Origin: Aquicella lusitana
GTDB taxonomy: Bacteria > Pseudomonadota > Gammaproteobacteria > DSM-16500
Reading direction: 5' to 3'
Length of the DNA: 64,000 bases
NCBI RefSeq assembly: GCF_902459475.1
Contig: NZ_LR699114.1
Span: 620,001 to 684,000, forward strand
Part shown: one piece after another, positions 55,799 through 64,000 of the stretch
How the letters are laid out: each line of letters starts with the position of its first letter
Position numbering within the stretch: the first letter of the stretch is position 1
Made by a program: the position numbers and the translations under genes
Notes under the pieces: generated by a model
Databases searched by the model: none
Seen by the model: the letters and a program-made list of their open reading frames with translations, nothing else
Told to the model about the DNA's origin: nothing

Positions 55799-56591
55799 CG
55801 ATAAAGCGCCTGTTTGTAATGGCAGTCCGCAAGGGATCTGGAAGTGGTGACAGATCCGTCCCGGATGACTTTGGCGTTGAAAAAAAATTCAAACAGAGGT
55901 TGAAAAGCGAGGGGATTTTCGCAAGCAGCACTTTTTTTAATTCTTCCAGACTGACTGCTACCGCGGCATCGAGATTTTCATTTTTGTCTGTTTGATACTG
56001 CTGGATGGTTGCCATTAACCTGTCTGTCTCTCCTGCACCTAACAGCTGGCATTGCTGTTTTCTTTGCAGGACATTTTGCAGCAGATCAAGCAGCCTGAAA
56101 TGGGTTGTTTCGATAGCTATTTTCACTATTTCCTCTGGCGGGTGATTATAAATTTTATATAAATCAGCCAGGAAATAGGCTGGAAGATAACGTTCTACTA
56201 TTCTGAGCGTATCTTCGTCCGGCAATATTTTTTTAAACAAGGTCTCATTCGAAGTGAAAACTTCTGCGATCCAGTGCTGCTGTTTGGGCAATTGAAATAG
56301 CGCGAGTAATCGGATGAAAGCATCTGTATCGGATATCAGCTCGGAAGCGGTCGGGAAGATCAATACACGTGAGAGGATTTCATCTTGTCTGTACTTGAAT
56401 GTGCTGACGAATACCCCAAGCTGATCTATATTTGTAATGTAGTGTAAAAATAAATCATCATTTTCCAGGATCAAATCTAAAATACCATCGGCGGTGTCCG
56501 GGTCATTCTCAACTAAATAATAAAGTGAATGACTTGTAGGGACCGCATCGATAAATTTGCTATATTTTTTATTCTGAATCTTGGTCGTCAT
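55791..56591 (-). CDS. Helical protein of unknown function
   Basis: A 266-residue soluble, mostly helical protein. Short repeated phrases (a D/E-x-L-F-x-x-I/Y pattern: DDLFLHYI, NETLFKKIL) suggest helical repeats. GGAGGAG lies seven bases before the ATG at 56591, so the upstream ATG at 56606 is within the ribosome-binding site. Convergent with the ankyrin gene. Function unknown; possibly another effector. Confidence 0.5.
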   Translation of the reverse strand: MTTKIQNKKYSKFIDAVPTSHSLYYLVENDPDTADGILDLILENDDLFLHYITNIDQLGVFVSTFKYRQDEILSRVLIFPTASELISDTDAFIRLLALFQLPKQQHWIAEVFTSNETLFKKILPDEDTLRIVERYLPAYFLADLYKIYNHPPEEIVKIAIETTHFRLLDLLQNVLQRKQQCQLLGAGETDRLMATIQQYQTDKNENLDAAVAVSLEELKKVLLAKIPSLFNLCLNFFSTPKSSGTDLSPLPDPLRTAITNRRFIAK

Positions 56592-56620
56592 GACAATCTC
56601 CTCCATCTAGATATATCACA

Positions 56621-56650
56621 TAAAAATCACCCGGCTGCAAGCCGGGTGAT
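56621..56650 (-). terminator. Rho-independent terminator of the hydrolase gene
   Basis: Read leftward: ATCACCCGGC (56650-56641), a five-base loop, GCCGGGTGAT (56635-56626), then TTTTATG. A ten-bp perfect stem 28 bases past the stop at 56679. Confidence 0.9.
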
Positions 56651-56678
56651 AAATGCTCTGGGAGGAAACAGTCTGAAA

Positions 56679-58802
56679 CTATTTAAGCGTGTTTTTGAGT
56701 GCGCCAAATTGCCAGATCTTTCCATTTTCCACGCTGACATCACTGCCCGGAGAAAGCGTGTTGTACTCTTTTTCAGAGAGGGTGAATGTCAGTTCTTTCA
56801 ACGTGTCAGGATCTGAATAGCGGCTCAATGTAAATGCCTTATCGCCAATTTTAAGCACAGGCAGACGATTCATGGCGGGGAAAGGCACTTCACTCGCTAC
56901 CTGGATCTCAACTGCCGGCCGCCCTGCTGCAAAACGACTTCGCTGCACAAACCGAATACTGCGTATCGTATTAAGACGGGCAGGGACATAAACAGGCGAT
57001 AGCGAATTCTGCTGATGAGTGCTAGCTGTAGATGATGCCAAGGCGGGTATTAAATACGCTTGGGTTGATGCTCTCGTTTGTTCTTCACCGAACCCTGTCT
57101 GTCGCTGCAAGCGGATATTGGCGAGATACAAAGCCCCTGTTTTGGTTGTGTCAAAGGTAAAGCGGACACCGCGAATTTTGGCGAGATTAACATTCTGGAA
57201 TGCCTTGAGCGGCAGGCGTACGGTTTTCAGAACGGGGTTGGAAGTGCCAGGCCCATTAATGTTCGCATATTCGCTGACGCGAATGGCGGACGAAAGCTGG
57301 CCGGCTGCATCCTCAAGCTGAATGCTGAAATCCGTTGTTGGAGCCTTATTCAATGCATCGGCACGGCGCGCAATCCTGAAATCGAGCGTTGCGAAATCAC
57401 GGATATCATATCCTTGAGATGGACCTGCCCAAATGGATTCGAAGTAAGTATTTTTTCCTGCTGCTTTCCAGGCAAGTGAAGCCGCTCTTTGCGGACGGTA
57501 CGAACTGATATTGACATGCTCGATGGTGATTTGGCTGGCGACATTGGGGTTGCCTGAACTATTTGTGCCCGTGTCGCGATCAAAATCTTCAAAGATGCGG
57601 GTTTCTGTCGCGCCCGGAGAAGGCGTGAAATCCCGATCGATCTGCGTGATTTGTGTGACCGCCTCGGGCAAGGAATCAAGGGGATTAAAGTTTTGATTAA
57701 AACCTGGATTTGCTTCTGTACCCAGCCGGCTTCTAAAAAAGGCAGGCACGCTTGCCAATGCCACTTTTTGCTGTTCAGCGGAACTGGACTTGTCAGGATC
57801 GAAGATAGGCGTGCCCTTCTTGCAGCCGTACGCATCGCTTTCCTGCCATTCAGTATTGAAAAAGTTATGATTGGCTCCCCATACCTCATAAAGCGATTTT
57901 TGCGCATTAGGATCCTCGGACTTATTAAGCAACATGCGCTCAAAGGGATACCTGCCCTGCAGATCGGAAACATCGCCATCACACATGGGCAGCAATTGGT
58001 TCCAAACTGTGCCATCGGCATCCAGCACACGCGATGTCTGGCCGTCCACAGCGCCAACTTCAAAAATCGCTTTGACGTGCAAGCCTGGTATTTGAGCAGG
58101 CCAGGGGCTGTCTTTGTCCAAATAAAGATTATATGCAGCGCGCACGCCTTCACCGCCCCGTGAATGGCCGAACAAACCGACTGAGCCAAAATCAATTTTG
58201 CCAATGAGTCCGTCTGCACCGAGGCCGAGCGAGGCAGGTGCGCCGCCTGATGTAGACCATGTGTAAAGCAGGCTTAAGTGTTTGAGCACTAATTTTCCGC
58301 GCGCGAGGTTTAAACCGCTGTCACCACTTACGCCGCCGCCACAGGTGATGCCGCGGTTGGCATTAATAGAAACGACCCAGTAGCCCCAGGAAGCCAGATT
58401 TTCCGCCAGATAATTGTAACCTTCATGATTGGGCGTAGGAACATAACCGCTAGGACAAGTGCCAGACATGGTGTAGCTGCAACTGCTATCGTTACGCGGA
58501 TTTGAACCAATGCCACACGTGCCGTGGTTGCCATGCAGCATGACGATGAGTGGCGCTTTGCCGGAAAGATTTTTGACATCTTTGGGATAAAATACTCTTG
58601 CCCAGATTTCTGTCATTCTATCCGGAAGAATGGCTTTATCGGTTGTTGCAGGAAAACGGTATTCAGCCGATGCTGTAGCATGTGGGCCCCTCGGTGTGGA
58701 ATCGGGTGCCGAGCGTGATACCAGCGAACTATGCGCTGCAGGGCTAAGTGTCAGCGTGGGGACAGCTAAAACAAAAGTAAAGAGGAGGCGAAAGCGTTTC
58801 AA
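56679..58802 (-). CDS. Large exported alpha/beta hydrolase
   Basis: A 707-residue secreted protein. After a signal peptide (about 1-25) lies an alpha/beta-hydrolase domain (about 60-370): IVMLHGNHGTC (oxyanion region), FGHSRGGEG with nucleophile Ser214, and a histidine candidate in WGANHNFF. Many cysteines (CGIG, SCSY, GTCPSG, ITCGGG) suggest disulfides. The C-terminal ~300 residues contain a beta-rich domain like a carbohydrate-binding or jelly-roll module. Substrate unknown; a lipase, esterase or polysaccharide esterase are possible. Start is TTG at 58802 with AAGGA seven bases upstream. Higher GC than its neighbours. Confidence 0.75.
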   Translation of the reverse strand: MKRFRLLFTFVLAVPTLTLSPAAHSSLVSRSAPDSTPRGPHATASAEYRFPATTDKAILPDRMTEIWARVFYPKDVKNLSGKAPLIVMLHGNHGTCGIGSNPRNDSSCSYTMSGTCPSGYVPTPNHEGYNYLAENLASWGYWVVSINANRGITCGGGVSGDSGLNLARGKLVLKHLSLLYTWSTSGGAPASLGLGADGLIGKIDFGSVGLFGHSRGGEGVRAAYNLYLDKDSPWPAQIPGLHVKAIFEVGAVDGQTSRVLDADGTVWNQLLPMCDGDVSDLQGRYPFERMLLNKSEDPNAQKSLYEVWGANHNFFNTEWQESDAYGCKKGTPIFDPDKSSSAEQQKVALASVPAFFRSRLGTEANPGFNQNFNPLDSLPEAVTQITQIDRDFTPSPGATETRIFEDFDRDTGTNSSGNPNVASQITIEHVNISSYRPQRAASLAWKAAGKNTYFESIWAGPSQGYDIRDFATLDFRIARRADALNKAPTTDFSIQLEDAAGQLSSAIRVSEYANINGPGTSNPVLKTVRLPLKAFQNVNLAKIRGVRFTFDTTKTGALYLANIRLQRQTGFGEEQTRASTQAYLIPALASSTASTHQQNSLSPVYVPARLNTIRSIRFVQRSRFAAGRPAVEIQVASEVPFPAMNRLPVLKIGDKAFTLSRYSDPDTLKELTFTLSEKEYNTLSPGSDVSVENGKIWQFGALKNTLK

Positions 58803-59001
58803 ATTTAATGTCCTTATTAAACAATAATGGAATGCTGAATCTTAGCAGCAAAAAAACCGATTGTGGAGAGTGCTCATGTAAGGCAGAAGCAGGGATGAAT
58901 ACCCATTGTCACGGATTTTATTGGCTTTTTTGCGCGCCCCGTCCGGCTATGCCAAAGGGAATATAATATAAAAAGAAGCCTGAGGCGTAGGAAAAAATTG
59001 T
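58803..59001. promoter_or_regulatory. Divergent promoter region
   Basis: TATAAT at 58962-58967 serves the rightward gene at 59002. No clear -35 box is seen. Nothing else recognised. Confidence 0.4.
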
Positions 59002-59562
59002 ATGAAATATTTTCTTCTGTTGTCATTGCTGCTGATTTCCGCAAGCCTCCATGCACTGCCGTGTCCAAACGGCCGCGGCATTCTTTACAAGGGTGATACA
59101 GTTTCTGAAGTCTTAAAACAATGCGGAGAGCCTCTGGAGAAAAGAACAACGACTCGGACGATTTATACGGCTGAGCAGTGGGTTTATTACAGAGGACACG
59201 TGTTCGATCGCGGTTTTTCACAATTGATTGTGTCATTTAAGAACGACCGGGTGGTTAGTATTTATATCAATGACCGTTATTGGCTGCCGGTATGTAGGCA
59301 AGCCTACATTCAATTAGGTAACAGGCTGTCCACGTTGCAAACCAGTTGCGGTAATTGGGCGTATTATACGGTGAACACTAATTTGTGCGGCGGCATTTTC
59401 GGCATCGGTGATAGTACGCAAAGAGTGGCAGCCGTGTGTGGCCTGCCAGCAGAACGGTCTCCCTTGGAAACTTATACGGTTGAAGTGACGGAATTCACTT
59501 ATAGCGGGCATGATCCGCAAGTCATCGTTTTTCAGGACGGCCGTTTGATTGAGTGGCGATGA
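59002..59562 (+). CDS. Exported DUF2845 protein
   Basis: A 186-residue periplasmic protein with a signal peptide (to LHA-LPC) and a duplicated DUF2845-type motif: GDTVSEVLKQCGEPLEK and GDSTQRVAAVCGLPAER, each followed by beta strands (WVYYRGHV, LIVSFKNDRVVSI). Such domains resemble BamE/SmpA-like folds. Six or more cysteines are present. Convergent with the antiporter gene, four bases apart. Function unknown. Confidence 0.8.
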   Translation: MKYFLLLSLLLISASLHALPCPNGRGILYKGDTVSEVLKQCGEPLEKRTTTRTIYTAEQWVYYRGHVFDRGFSQLIVSFKNDRVVSIYINDRYWLPVCRQAYIQLGNRLSTLQTSCGNWAYYTVNTNLCGGIFGIGDSTQRVAAVCGLPAERSPLETYTVEVTEFTYSGHDPQVIVFQDGRLIEWR

Positions 59563-59566
59563 TTTT

Positions 59567-61780
59567 TTACGACAAGGTATTGAGGCAGAATTGCCGCATA
59601 CTTTCATCTTCACCCACAATCAGTAACAAATCATCTGGGGCTAAAACGGTTTCCGGATCAGGATTGAGTATTCGGTTGTTGCCGCGCTCAATTCCGACCA
59701 CCAGGCCTTTCAGGTTTTCGCGTATCCTGGAATCACGTATGCTTTTGCCTACCAGCGGATGATCCTTCGCCAGTAAAAGGGGCTTTAAGGCGAAATTTTC
59801 CAGCTGATCAATCTGCTCATGTTCTGATGAGGAAAGCGTCACTTGAGTTTTAAATAAATCAATCTGCTCGTCGTTGCCTAGGACGATCAGTTTATCGTTA
59901 TCCAGGATGCGTTCTTCGCCGCGCGGTGCAAGAATCGTGTGATGGCCGCGGTGAATGGCGACGATATTGACGCCGTAACGTTGGCGGATCAGGCATTCGC
60001 CTAGCATCTTGCCTATGAAAGGTGATTTGTCACCCACTTCCATTTCCACAAAATGGGTGTCCCAGGGCGCGAGTTCTTTGTAACGCGACTGCTTCGCCGG
60101 CTGTTTTTTGATGTTGCCTATCAGCTGTCCTTCAAACCATTGATAGGATTTTTCCAGATGACGGTAAGCGACCGCAAAGTAGACAGCGACCAGTGTGATG
60201 AAAGCGGCTGTCGTGATCCACGTATGAAAGAACACAACACTAAGAAAGACGATTTCAATGAGCGTGATGAGCCAGACCAGAAAGATGACGGGGTTAAGCG
60301 TTGTTTTCGTATATTCGGGAAGCACGGCCCGTTTGTAAGAAAACAGCATGCCCCAGATAAAAGGTGAAGAAAGCAGAATGGCAATCAGTTCGCTTAGCAT
60401 TTTAGCGTTCTGTTTGCGTATGGCCACTTTGAAAATTTCCGGATAAACAAATTTGTTTATCAGCGTGAAGACAATGGCGACGATAATGCCGTTTAGAATG
60501 AGCCGCACCGTCACGGAGCGTAGCAACGAATTTTCGCTTGAGCGTGTTTGCGTGCGATAGACCCAGGCTGAATAACTATCGAGAAAGTATTTAACACGCT
60601 CAGGCAGTTTTTTCTCAAGGGTCAAACCGATGTGGCCTGACAGTCGGATCATATAGGGCGTGGTGAAGGTCGTGATACTCGAAACAGCCACAATGATGGG
60701 ATACAGTTTTTCATCAATTACATTTAATGCGGTGCCGAGTGTTGCGATGATAAACGAAAACTCACCGATCTGTGCCATACCAAAGCCTGAGCGCACGGCG
60801 GATTTGATACTTTGCCCCGTGAGGAAAGTCCCAATGGAAATGACAGTGACTTTGCCCGCCATCAACACGAGCGTGATCAGCAGCACGGCTTTCCACTGTT
60901 CGGCAATCATGAAGGGATTAATGAGCATGCCGACGGAAATAAAGAAGATGGCGCCGAAAATGTCGCGGATGGGAGTGATTAATGTTTCAATACGGTGGAC
61001 CAGCACGGTCTCGGCAAGAATGGAGCCCATGATGAATGCGCCCAGCGCGGTCGAATAATGGAAGTAAGCCGCGATGGAAACAAGAAAGAGACACAGGGCA
61101 ACGGAGACGATGGTGAGTGTTTCCTGGCTGATGTAGCTTGATAAACGTCTAAAAAGAGAAGGGACCAGAAAGTAGCCAGCCAAGAACCAAGCGCCAACAA
61201 CAAGAATTAATTTGATGGTTGCGAATAACATCTCTGGCGAAAAAACATTTTTAGTCACGACGACGGTAGAAAGCGCGACTAACAGCAGGATGGCAAGTAA
61301 ATCTTCTACAATGAGCACGCCGAAAATGACTTCAGCAAAACGTTTGGTTTTAAGGCCCAATTCGCCCACGGCTTTAAAGATAATGGTGGTCGAAGAAATG
61401 GCAAGCATTGCACCCAAAAACAGGCAGTTATTGTGGTCCCATCCCATCAGCCGCCCGGCGCCGTAGCCCAGGAGTATCATCATGGTCACATCAAAGAGGC
61501 CCGTGATAAGCGCAGAAAAGCCGACCTTCGTCAGTTTATGAAAGCTGAATTCGAGTCCCAATGAAAACATCAGGAAAATGACGCCAAGCTCTGAAAGGAT
61601 TTTGATATTGGCAATGTCAGTTACAAGGCCATGCGGCGTAATATAAGGGCCAATAATCATGCCGGCGACCAGGTAGCCAAGTACCACAGGCTGACGAATG
61701 CGCTGAAACAGGAGCGTGACAATGCCGGCGACACCCAGCATAACAGTCAGGTCAGAAATGAGAGGTGCTAATTCATGCAT
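59567..61780 (-). CDS. CPA2 (Kef/YbaL-type) cation/proton antiporter with RCK C-terminal domains
   Basis: A 737-residue inner-membrane protein. The N-terminal 12-13 helices carry the CPA2 pattern (GYLVAGMIIGPY, LSELGVIFLMFSLGLEF, FGVLIVEDLLAILLL), and a second membrane block lies at 425-545. The cytoplasmic end has two TrkA-C (RCK-C) domains (about 575-655 and 660-737: GKMLGECLIRQRYGVNIVAIHRG, GKSIRDSRIRENLKGLVVGIERG). There is no TrkA-N nucleotide-binding domain between, unlike KefB/KefC. Likely a K+ or Na+/H+ exchanger gated by a ligand at the RCK-C domains. Confidence 0.9.
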   Translation of the reverse strand: MHELAPLISDLTVMLGVAGIVTLLFQRIRQPVVLGYLVAGMIIGPYITPHGLVTDIANIKILSELGVIFLMFSLGLEFSFHKLTKVGFSALITGLFDVTMMILLGYGAGRLMGWDHNNCLFLGAMLAISSTTIIFKAVGELGLKTKRFAEVIFGVLIVEDLLAILLLVALSTVVVTKNVFSPEMLFATIKLILVVGAWFLAGYFLVPSLFRRLSSYISQETLTIVSVALCLFLVSIAAYFHYSTALGAFIMGSILAETVLVHRIETLITPIRDIFGAIFFISVGMLINPFMIAEQWKAVLLITLVLMAGKVTVISIGTFLTGQSIKSAVRSGFGMAQIGEFSFIIATLGTALNVIDEKLYPIIVAVSSITTFTTPYMIRLSGHIGLTLEKKLPERVKYFLDSYSAWVYRTQTRSSENSLLRSVTVRLILNGIIVAIVFTLINKFVYPEIFKVAIRKQNAKMLSELIAILLSSPFIWGMLFSYKRAVLPEYTKTTLNPVIFLVWLITLIEIVFLSVVFFHTWITTAAFITLVAVYFAVAYRHLEKSYQWFEGQLIGNIKKQPAKQSRYKELAPWDTHFVEMEVGDKSPFIGKMLGECLIRQRYGVNIVAIHRGHHTILAPRGEERILDNDKLIVLGNDEQIDLFKTQVTLSSSEHEQIDQLENFALKPLLLAKDHPLVGKSIRDSRIRENLKGLVVGIERGNNRILNPDPETVLAPDDLLLIVGEDESMRQFCLNTLS

Positions 61781-62099
61781 AATTTACCACTCGCAGATGA
61801 TGGTTCTTTTAAGCCGCCTAACGTTATGATCTGTTAGGGCAATGTTTTTATAATTTTTTTAATAAGTTTCAGAATTTTCTGTTGTAGTTCTCTGGAACTA
61901 ACAGATCGAATGAGGCGAAATTTTAACCATAATTGGTCTCGTTTGTCAATATATATTTGATAAATAGCGGGTTTTAATAATTTTCACCTGTTGGCCTGGG
62001 CTTCTGTTTTATACTGAAATCAATGTCCTATCGAAGGTGGGCCGATATTGCGGCAATCTTTGGTGAAGTTTGGTTTTCAGCGGATGTATGGAGGAAGAC
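61781..62099. other. Long intergenic region upstream of the Kef-type gene
   Basis: About 320 bases without a gene. It carries a ten-base inverted repeat GATCTGTTAG (61828-61837) / CTAACAGATC (61898-61907) around a smaller hairpin GTTC-TCTG-GAAC, within 130 bases of the antiporter start, and an AT-rich promoter-like part. Confidence 0.4.
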
Positions 62100-62270
62100 A
62101 TGATAAAAATGCATCTCAAATCAGGCGCTTTTTTCCTTGCCCTGGTGTTATTACACGGCTGTGCCAACAATACTGCTCCACCTGCGCCAATTTTCTCGGA
62201 TGCGATTTATTCACCTGCGGTGACTAATGAGCCTTTTATGTTTCGGGGGCCGCCGGAGGGGGTGAGGTAG
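62100..62270 (+). CDS. Small lipoprotein
   Basis: A 56-residue protein with a lipoprotein signal (FFLALVLLHGC) and a ~34-residue proline-rich mature part. GGAGGA lies just before the ATG at 62100, so the longer frame is rejected. Unknown function. Confidence 0.5.
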   Translation: MIKMHLKSGAFFLALVLLHGCANNTAPPAPIFSDAIYSPAVTNEPFMFRGPPEGVR

Positions 62271-62500
62271 AGTAAAGGCAAAAAATAGAATCTTTATCAT
62301 AATCTAAATTAATTATTCGGAATTTTTTTATTTTTTATATTGCCTATTCGATTGACTAGCCTGGTCTAATCATTAAAATTGCATTTAATTTTGGCTTATT
62401 AAGTTTTCAATACTTACAGCAAAAAAATGCCCGGCAGAATATTCTCTCGAGTAAAAATCAGCCTTTAAAAAAATCATAGAATTTATGGATAAGCTTCTTT
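62271..62500. other. AT-rich intergenic region
   Basis: Very AT-rich with several TTAA cores but none in a clean 11-base pair. No terminator or gene recognised. Confidence 0.4.
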
Positions 62501-63889
62501 ATGGCAACTATAACAGATGACAATAATGGAATTATTAAGGTTTATTGGGCTGATATTCGTGAACGGGTAGCTCAAGCAGAGCCAGTTTTTGCTGATATAG
62601 TGGATCAATTAAATCCAGATAAAACTTTCCCACTTTATCTTGTGTATCTTCCCTATGGTGCTCTTAAGGGCGATACAACAAGTTCCTATTTTCCAGATGG
62701 TAAAGGCGGCTATTATCGGTTGTCAGATCCAGAAGCGCCTAAGGGGATTACTAAAGATCTCGGTTATGGTAGTGACGGTTCACCAATGGGCATGGTTCTT
62801 GAGAAACAATTGGAATATTTTATAGATTTAAAGCATAAAGGTATAACCATTCCATGGTTGATTTATTCTCCCGGACAATTTTTTCCATTTTCAACAATAT
62901 TGGGGTGTAAAAGTCGACATGTCTATGCACCAAATGGGCTACTGACAGTTACATCTGGCGTACGTTCAACTTTTATGTTGCCCAATATTGGATGTAATTC
63001 AAACTATGTGAATTTGAGGCGTGACTTTAATGTCCAAAGGCAGGCTCCTAAATCTTTATATGAACATTGGTACGTTTTTAAAGAGATTATTCAAAGCAAT
63101 GTCTTAAATTGCCATTGGCGATCATGTTTAATGTATTTCAGCGAAAAATGGGTTAATAAGCTTCATAGCGACAAAGCATGGATAAGTTTAAAGCTTTATT
63201 TGCATGAAGTTGCATGGCGAAAATTTGAGTATGAAAGAAATCGTGTTTATTATGATATAGCTTTTTCTATTATACAGGAAAAAAGAAATCTTAAACCGAA
63301 CCCTTATTTGACAGATACAGCGCGACATTTATTTACAACTGCATTAGGCGGTGCTCCTGGTTATGTTCCGTCATGTAATAACGATGCTTTACCAGCAAAT
63401 CTGCTTCAAAGAGTATTTTTGGATTGCTATGGATTAAAAAAATATATTCCAACCCTAATGCAACCTGCCCACTTTGATTTTGAAAAAAGTAAATATCCTG
63501 TTTATTATTCATTACAAAATCCTTCAACATATGTTTTTTCCCCAAAATCAAGAGAAGGCTCAAGTACCATTGTTGAAATACTCGAATTAGAACATATTAT
63601 GAATATTTTTTGTGAAGAGTTAGCAAATGATTCAAATATATGTTCTGATACTATCATTGGAAAAATCGCAAAAAATGTGAATTTTAACTATTTTCACAAT
63701 AAAGCTGATCGTCAGGCTGTTATTCGGCCTTCCTCAGACATCCCATTCGCTGATAAAAGATTTGAAGCGGGTTCGTTAAATGGTGAGGGCTCAATTGGAA
63801 AGTTCGCTGCTGATGCGCCATTTGTCAGAGGTTGCATCAGTATCGACTCTAAAGATAACAAATCTTTTAAATGCAATGGCACTAAATAA
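62501..63889 (+). CDS. AT-rich orphan protein, unknown
   Basis: A 462-residue soluble protein rich in Tyr, Phe, Asn and Lys with nine cysteines and no signal peptide. Landmarks such as HWRSCLMYFSEKWV, LYLHEVAWRKFEYERNR and LEHIMNIFCEEL match no family I know. Base composition is clearly richer in A and T than the flanking genes, suggesting recent acquisition. Its last ~100 bases overlap the end of a convergent frame that looks like a transporter. Ribosome-binding site weak. Confidence 0.55.
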   Translation: MATITDDNNGIIKVYWADIRERVAQAEPVFADIVDQLNPDKTFPLYLVYLPYGALKGDTTSSYFPDGKGGYYRLSDPEAPKGITKDLGYGSDGSPMGMVLEKQLEYFIDLKHKGITIPWLIYSPGQFFPFSTILGCKSRHVYAPNGLLTVTSGVRSTFMLPNIGCNSNYVNLRRDFNVQRQAPKSLYEHWYVFKEIIQSNVLNCHWRSCLMYFSEKWVNKLHSDKAWISLKLYLHEVAWRKFEYERNRVYYDIAFSIIQEKRNLKPNPYLTDTARHLFTTALGGAPGYVPSCNNDALPANLLQRVFLDCYGLKKYIPTLMQPAHFDFEKSKYPVYYSLQNPSTYVFSPKSREGSSTIVEILELEHIMNIFCEELANDSNICSDTIIGKIAKNVNFNYFHNKADRQAVIRPSSDIPFADKRFEAGSLNGEGSIGKFAADAPFVRGCISIDSKDNKSFKCNGTK

Positions 63890-64000
63890 GCTAAAAATAC
63901 CAATAACGCTACAACTAAACCACAATATACTGTTTCCCAAATATTCATACACATACGCACCCAAAGCTGGGCCAATAGCTCTACTTGAAGCATATACCAT
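63791..64000 (-). CDS. C-terminus of a probable MFS transporter, cut by the right edge
   Basis: Leftward frame open to the right edge; at least the last 69 residues of a gene beginning outside. RAIGPALGAYVYEYLGNSILWFSCSVIGIFSLFSA reads as the last two helices of a major-facilitator protein, followed by a ~25-residue polar tail. It overlaps the convergent gene ending at 63889 by 99 bases, which is long; one of the two ends may be altered. Confidence 0.5.
   Translation of the reverse strand: MVYASSRAIGPALGAYVYEYLGNSILWFSCSVIGIFSLFSAIAFKRFVIFRVDTDATSDKWRISSELSN

Noticed and set aside
57350..58219. A 289-codon open frame within the hydrolase gene
   Set aside because: It lies inside a well-supported coding frame with signal peptide and catalytic motifs; high GC favours long shadow frames.
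63712..63993. A leftward 93-codon frame at the right edge
   Set aside because: The overlapping frame 63791-64000 reads as membrane helices of a transporter and stays open to the edge; the other frame gives no recognisable pattern.
1..64000. CRISPR arrays, tRNA, rRNA, transposase or integrase genes
   Set aside because: No regularly spaced repeats, no tRNA T-loop patterns in the gaps, and no recombinase-like reading frames were found.

Overview
The window looks like a chromosomal segment of a gammaproteobacterium of the Legionellales (Legionella/Coxiella/Aquicella side of the tree). The reasons are the mixture of ordinary proteobacterial housekeeping genes with many eukaryote-like proteins (two Ser/Thr-kinase-like genes, a U-box protein, an ankyrin protein ending in a CAAX-like box, a HAD-like protein of a type I recall from Legionella effector lists, several long coiled-coil orphans), three EnhA-like L,D-transpeptidases, and a pan cluster that starts with a PanG-type ketopantoate reductase as in Francisella and Coxiella. 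No dot/icm gene lies in the window, so the effector calls are inference from protein features.

Layout. 1-7.3 kb: leftward cluster for surface polysaccharide (manC, a GT4 glycosyltransferase, wzm/wzt ABC exporter) running into metK and a nucleotide-sugar epimerase/dehydratase. 7.3-9.7 kb: rightward initiating sugar-phosphate transferase and galE. 9.8-13.8 kb: three rightward orphans, probably effectors, set inside the polysaccharide locus. 13.9-20.4 kb: two more GT4 glycosyltransferases (leftward), a nested palindromic repeat, then galU, a GT39-like membrane protein and ugd. Together these supply GDP-mannose, UDP-glucose, UDP-galactose and UDP-glucuronate, assemble a glycan on undecaprenyl phosphate and export it by an ABC route; no Wzx or Wzy is present in the window. 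20.4-27.0 kb: U-box protein coupled to thiamine pyrophosphokinase, a 973-residue coiled-coil protein, and a protein-kinase gene broken by a one-base frameshift.

27.2-32.1 kb: a compact operon panG-panB-panC-panD-coaX-rlmL giving the complete route to 4'-phosphopantothenate apart from the amino acid precursors, followed by an RlmL that has lost most of the RlmK half. 32.1-46.7 kb: small envelope proteins, an intact Ser/Thr kinase, a beta-lactamase-fold hydrolase, an FKBP isomerase, a BON lipoprotein, the first L,D-transpeptidase (its signal peptide frameshifted at a poly-T tract), a TPR protein, a porin, a CPA1 antiporter fused to a cyclic-nucleotide domain, and ArfB. 46.8-53.3 kb: two more L,D-transpeptidases flanking a YceI protein, an orphan with an unusual His/Arg-rich motif, DoxX, cupin and TonB-like proteins. 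53.5-64 kb: the ankyrin/cysteine-protease-like/CAAX protein, a large secreted alpha/beta hydrolase, a Kef-type antiporter, an AT-rich orphan and the end of a probable MFS transporter.

No rRNA, tRNA, CRISPR array, transposase or integrase was seen. The most interesting signals are the candidate effector set with PmrA-box-like repeats upstream of three members, the poly-T frameshift in an L,D-transpeptidase signal peptide, and the ankyrin protein architecture.
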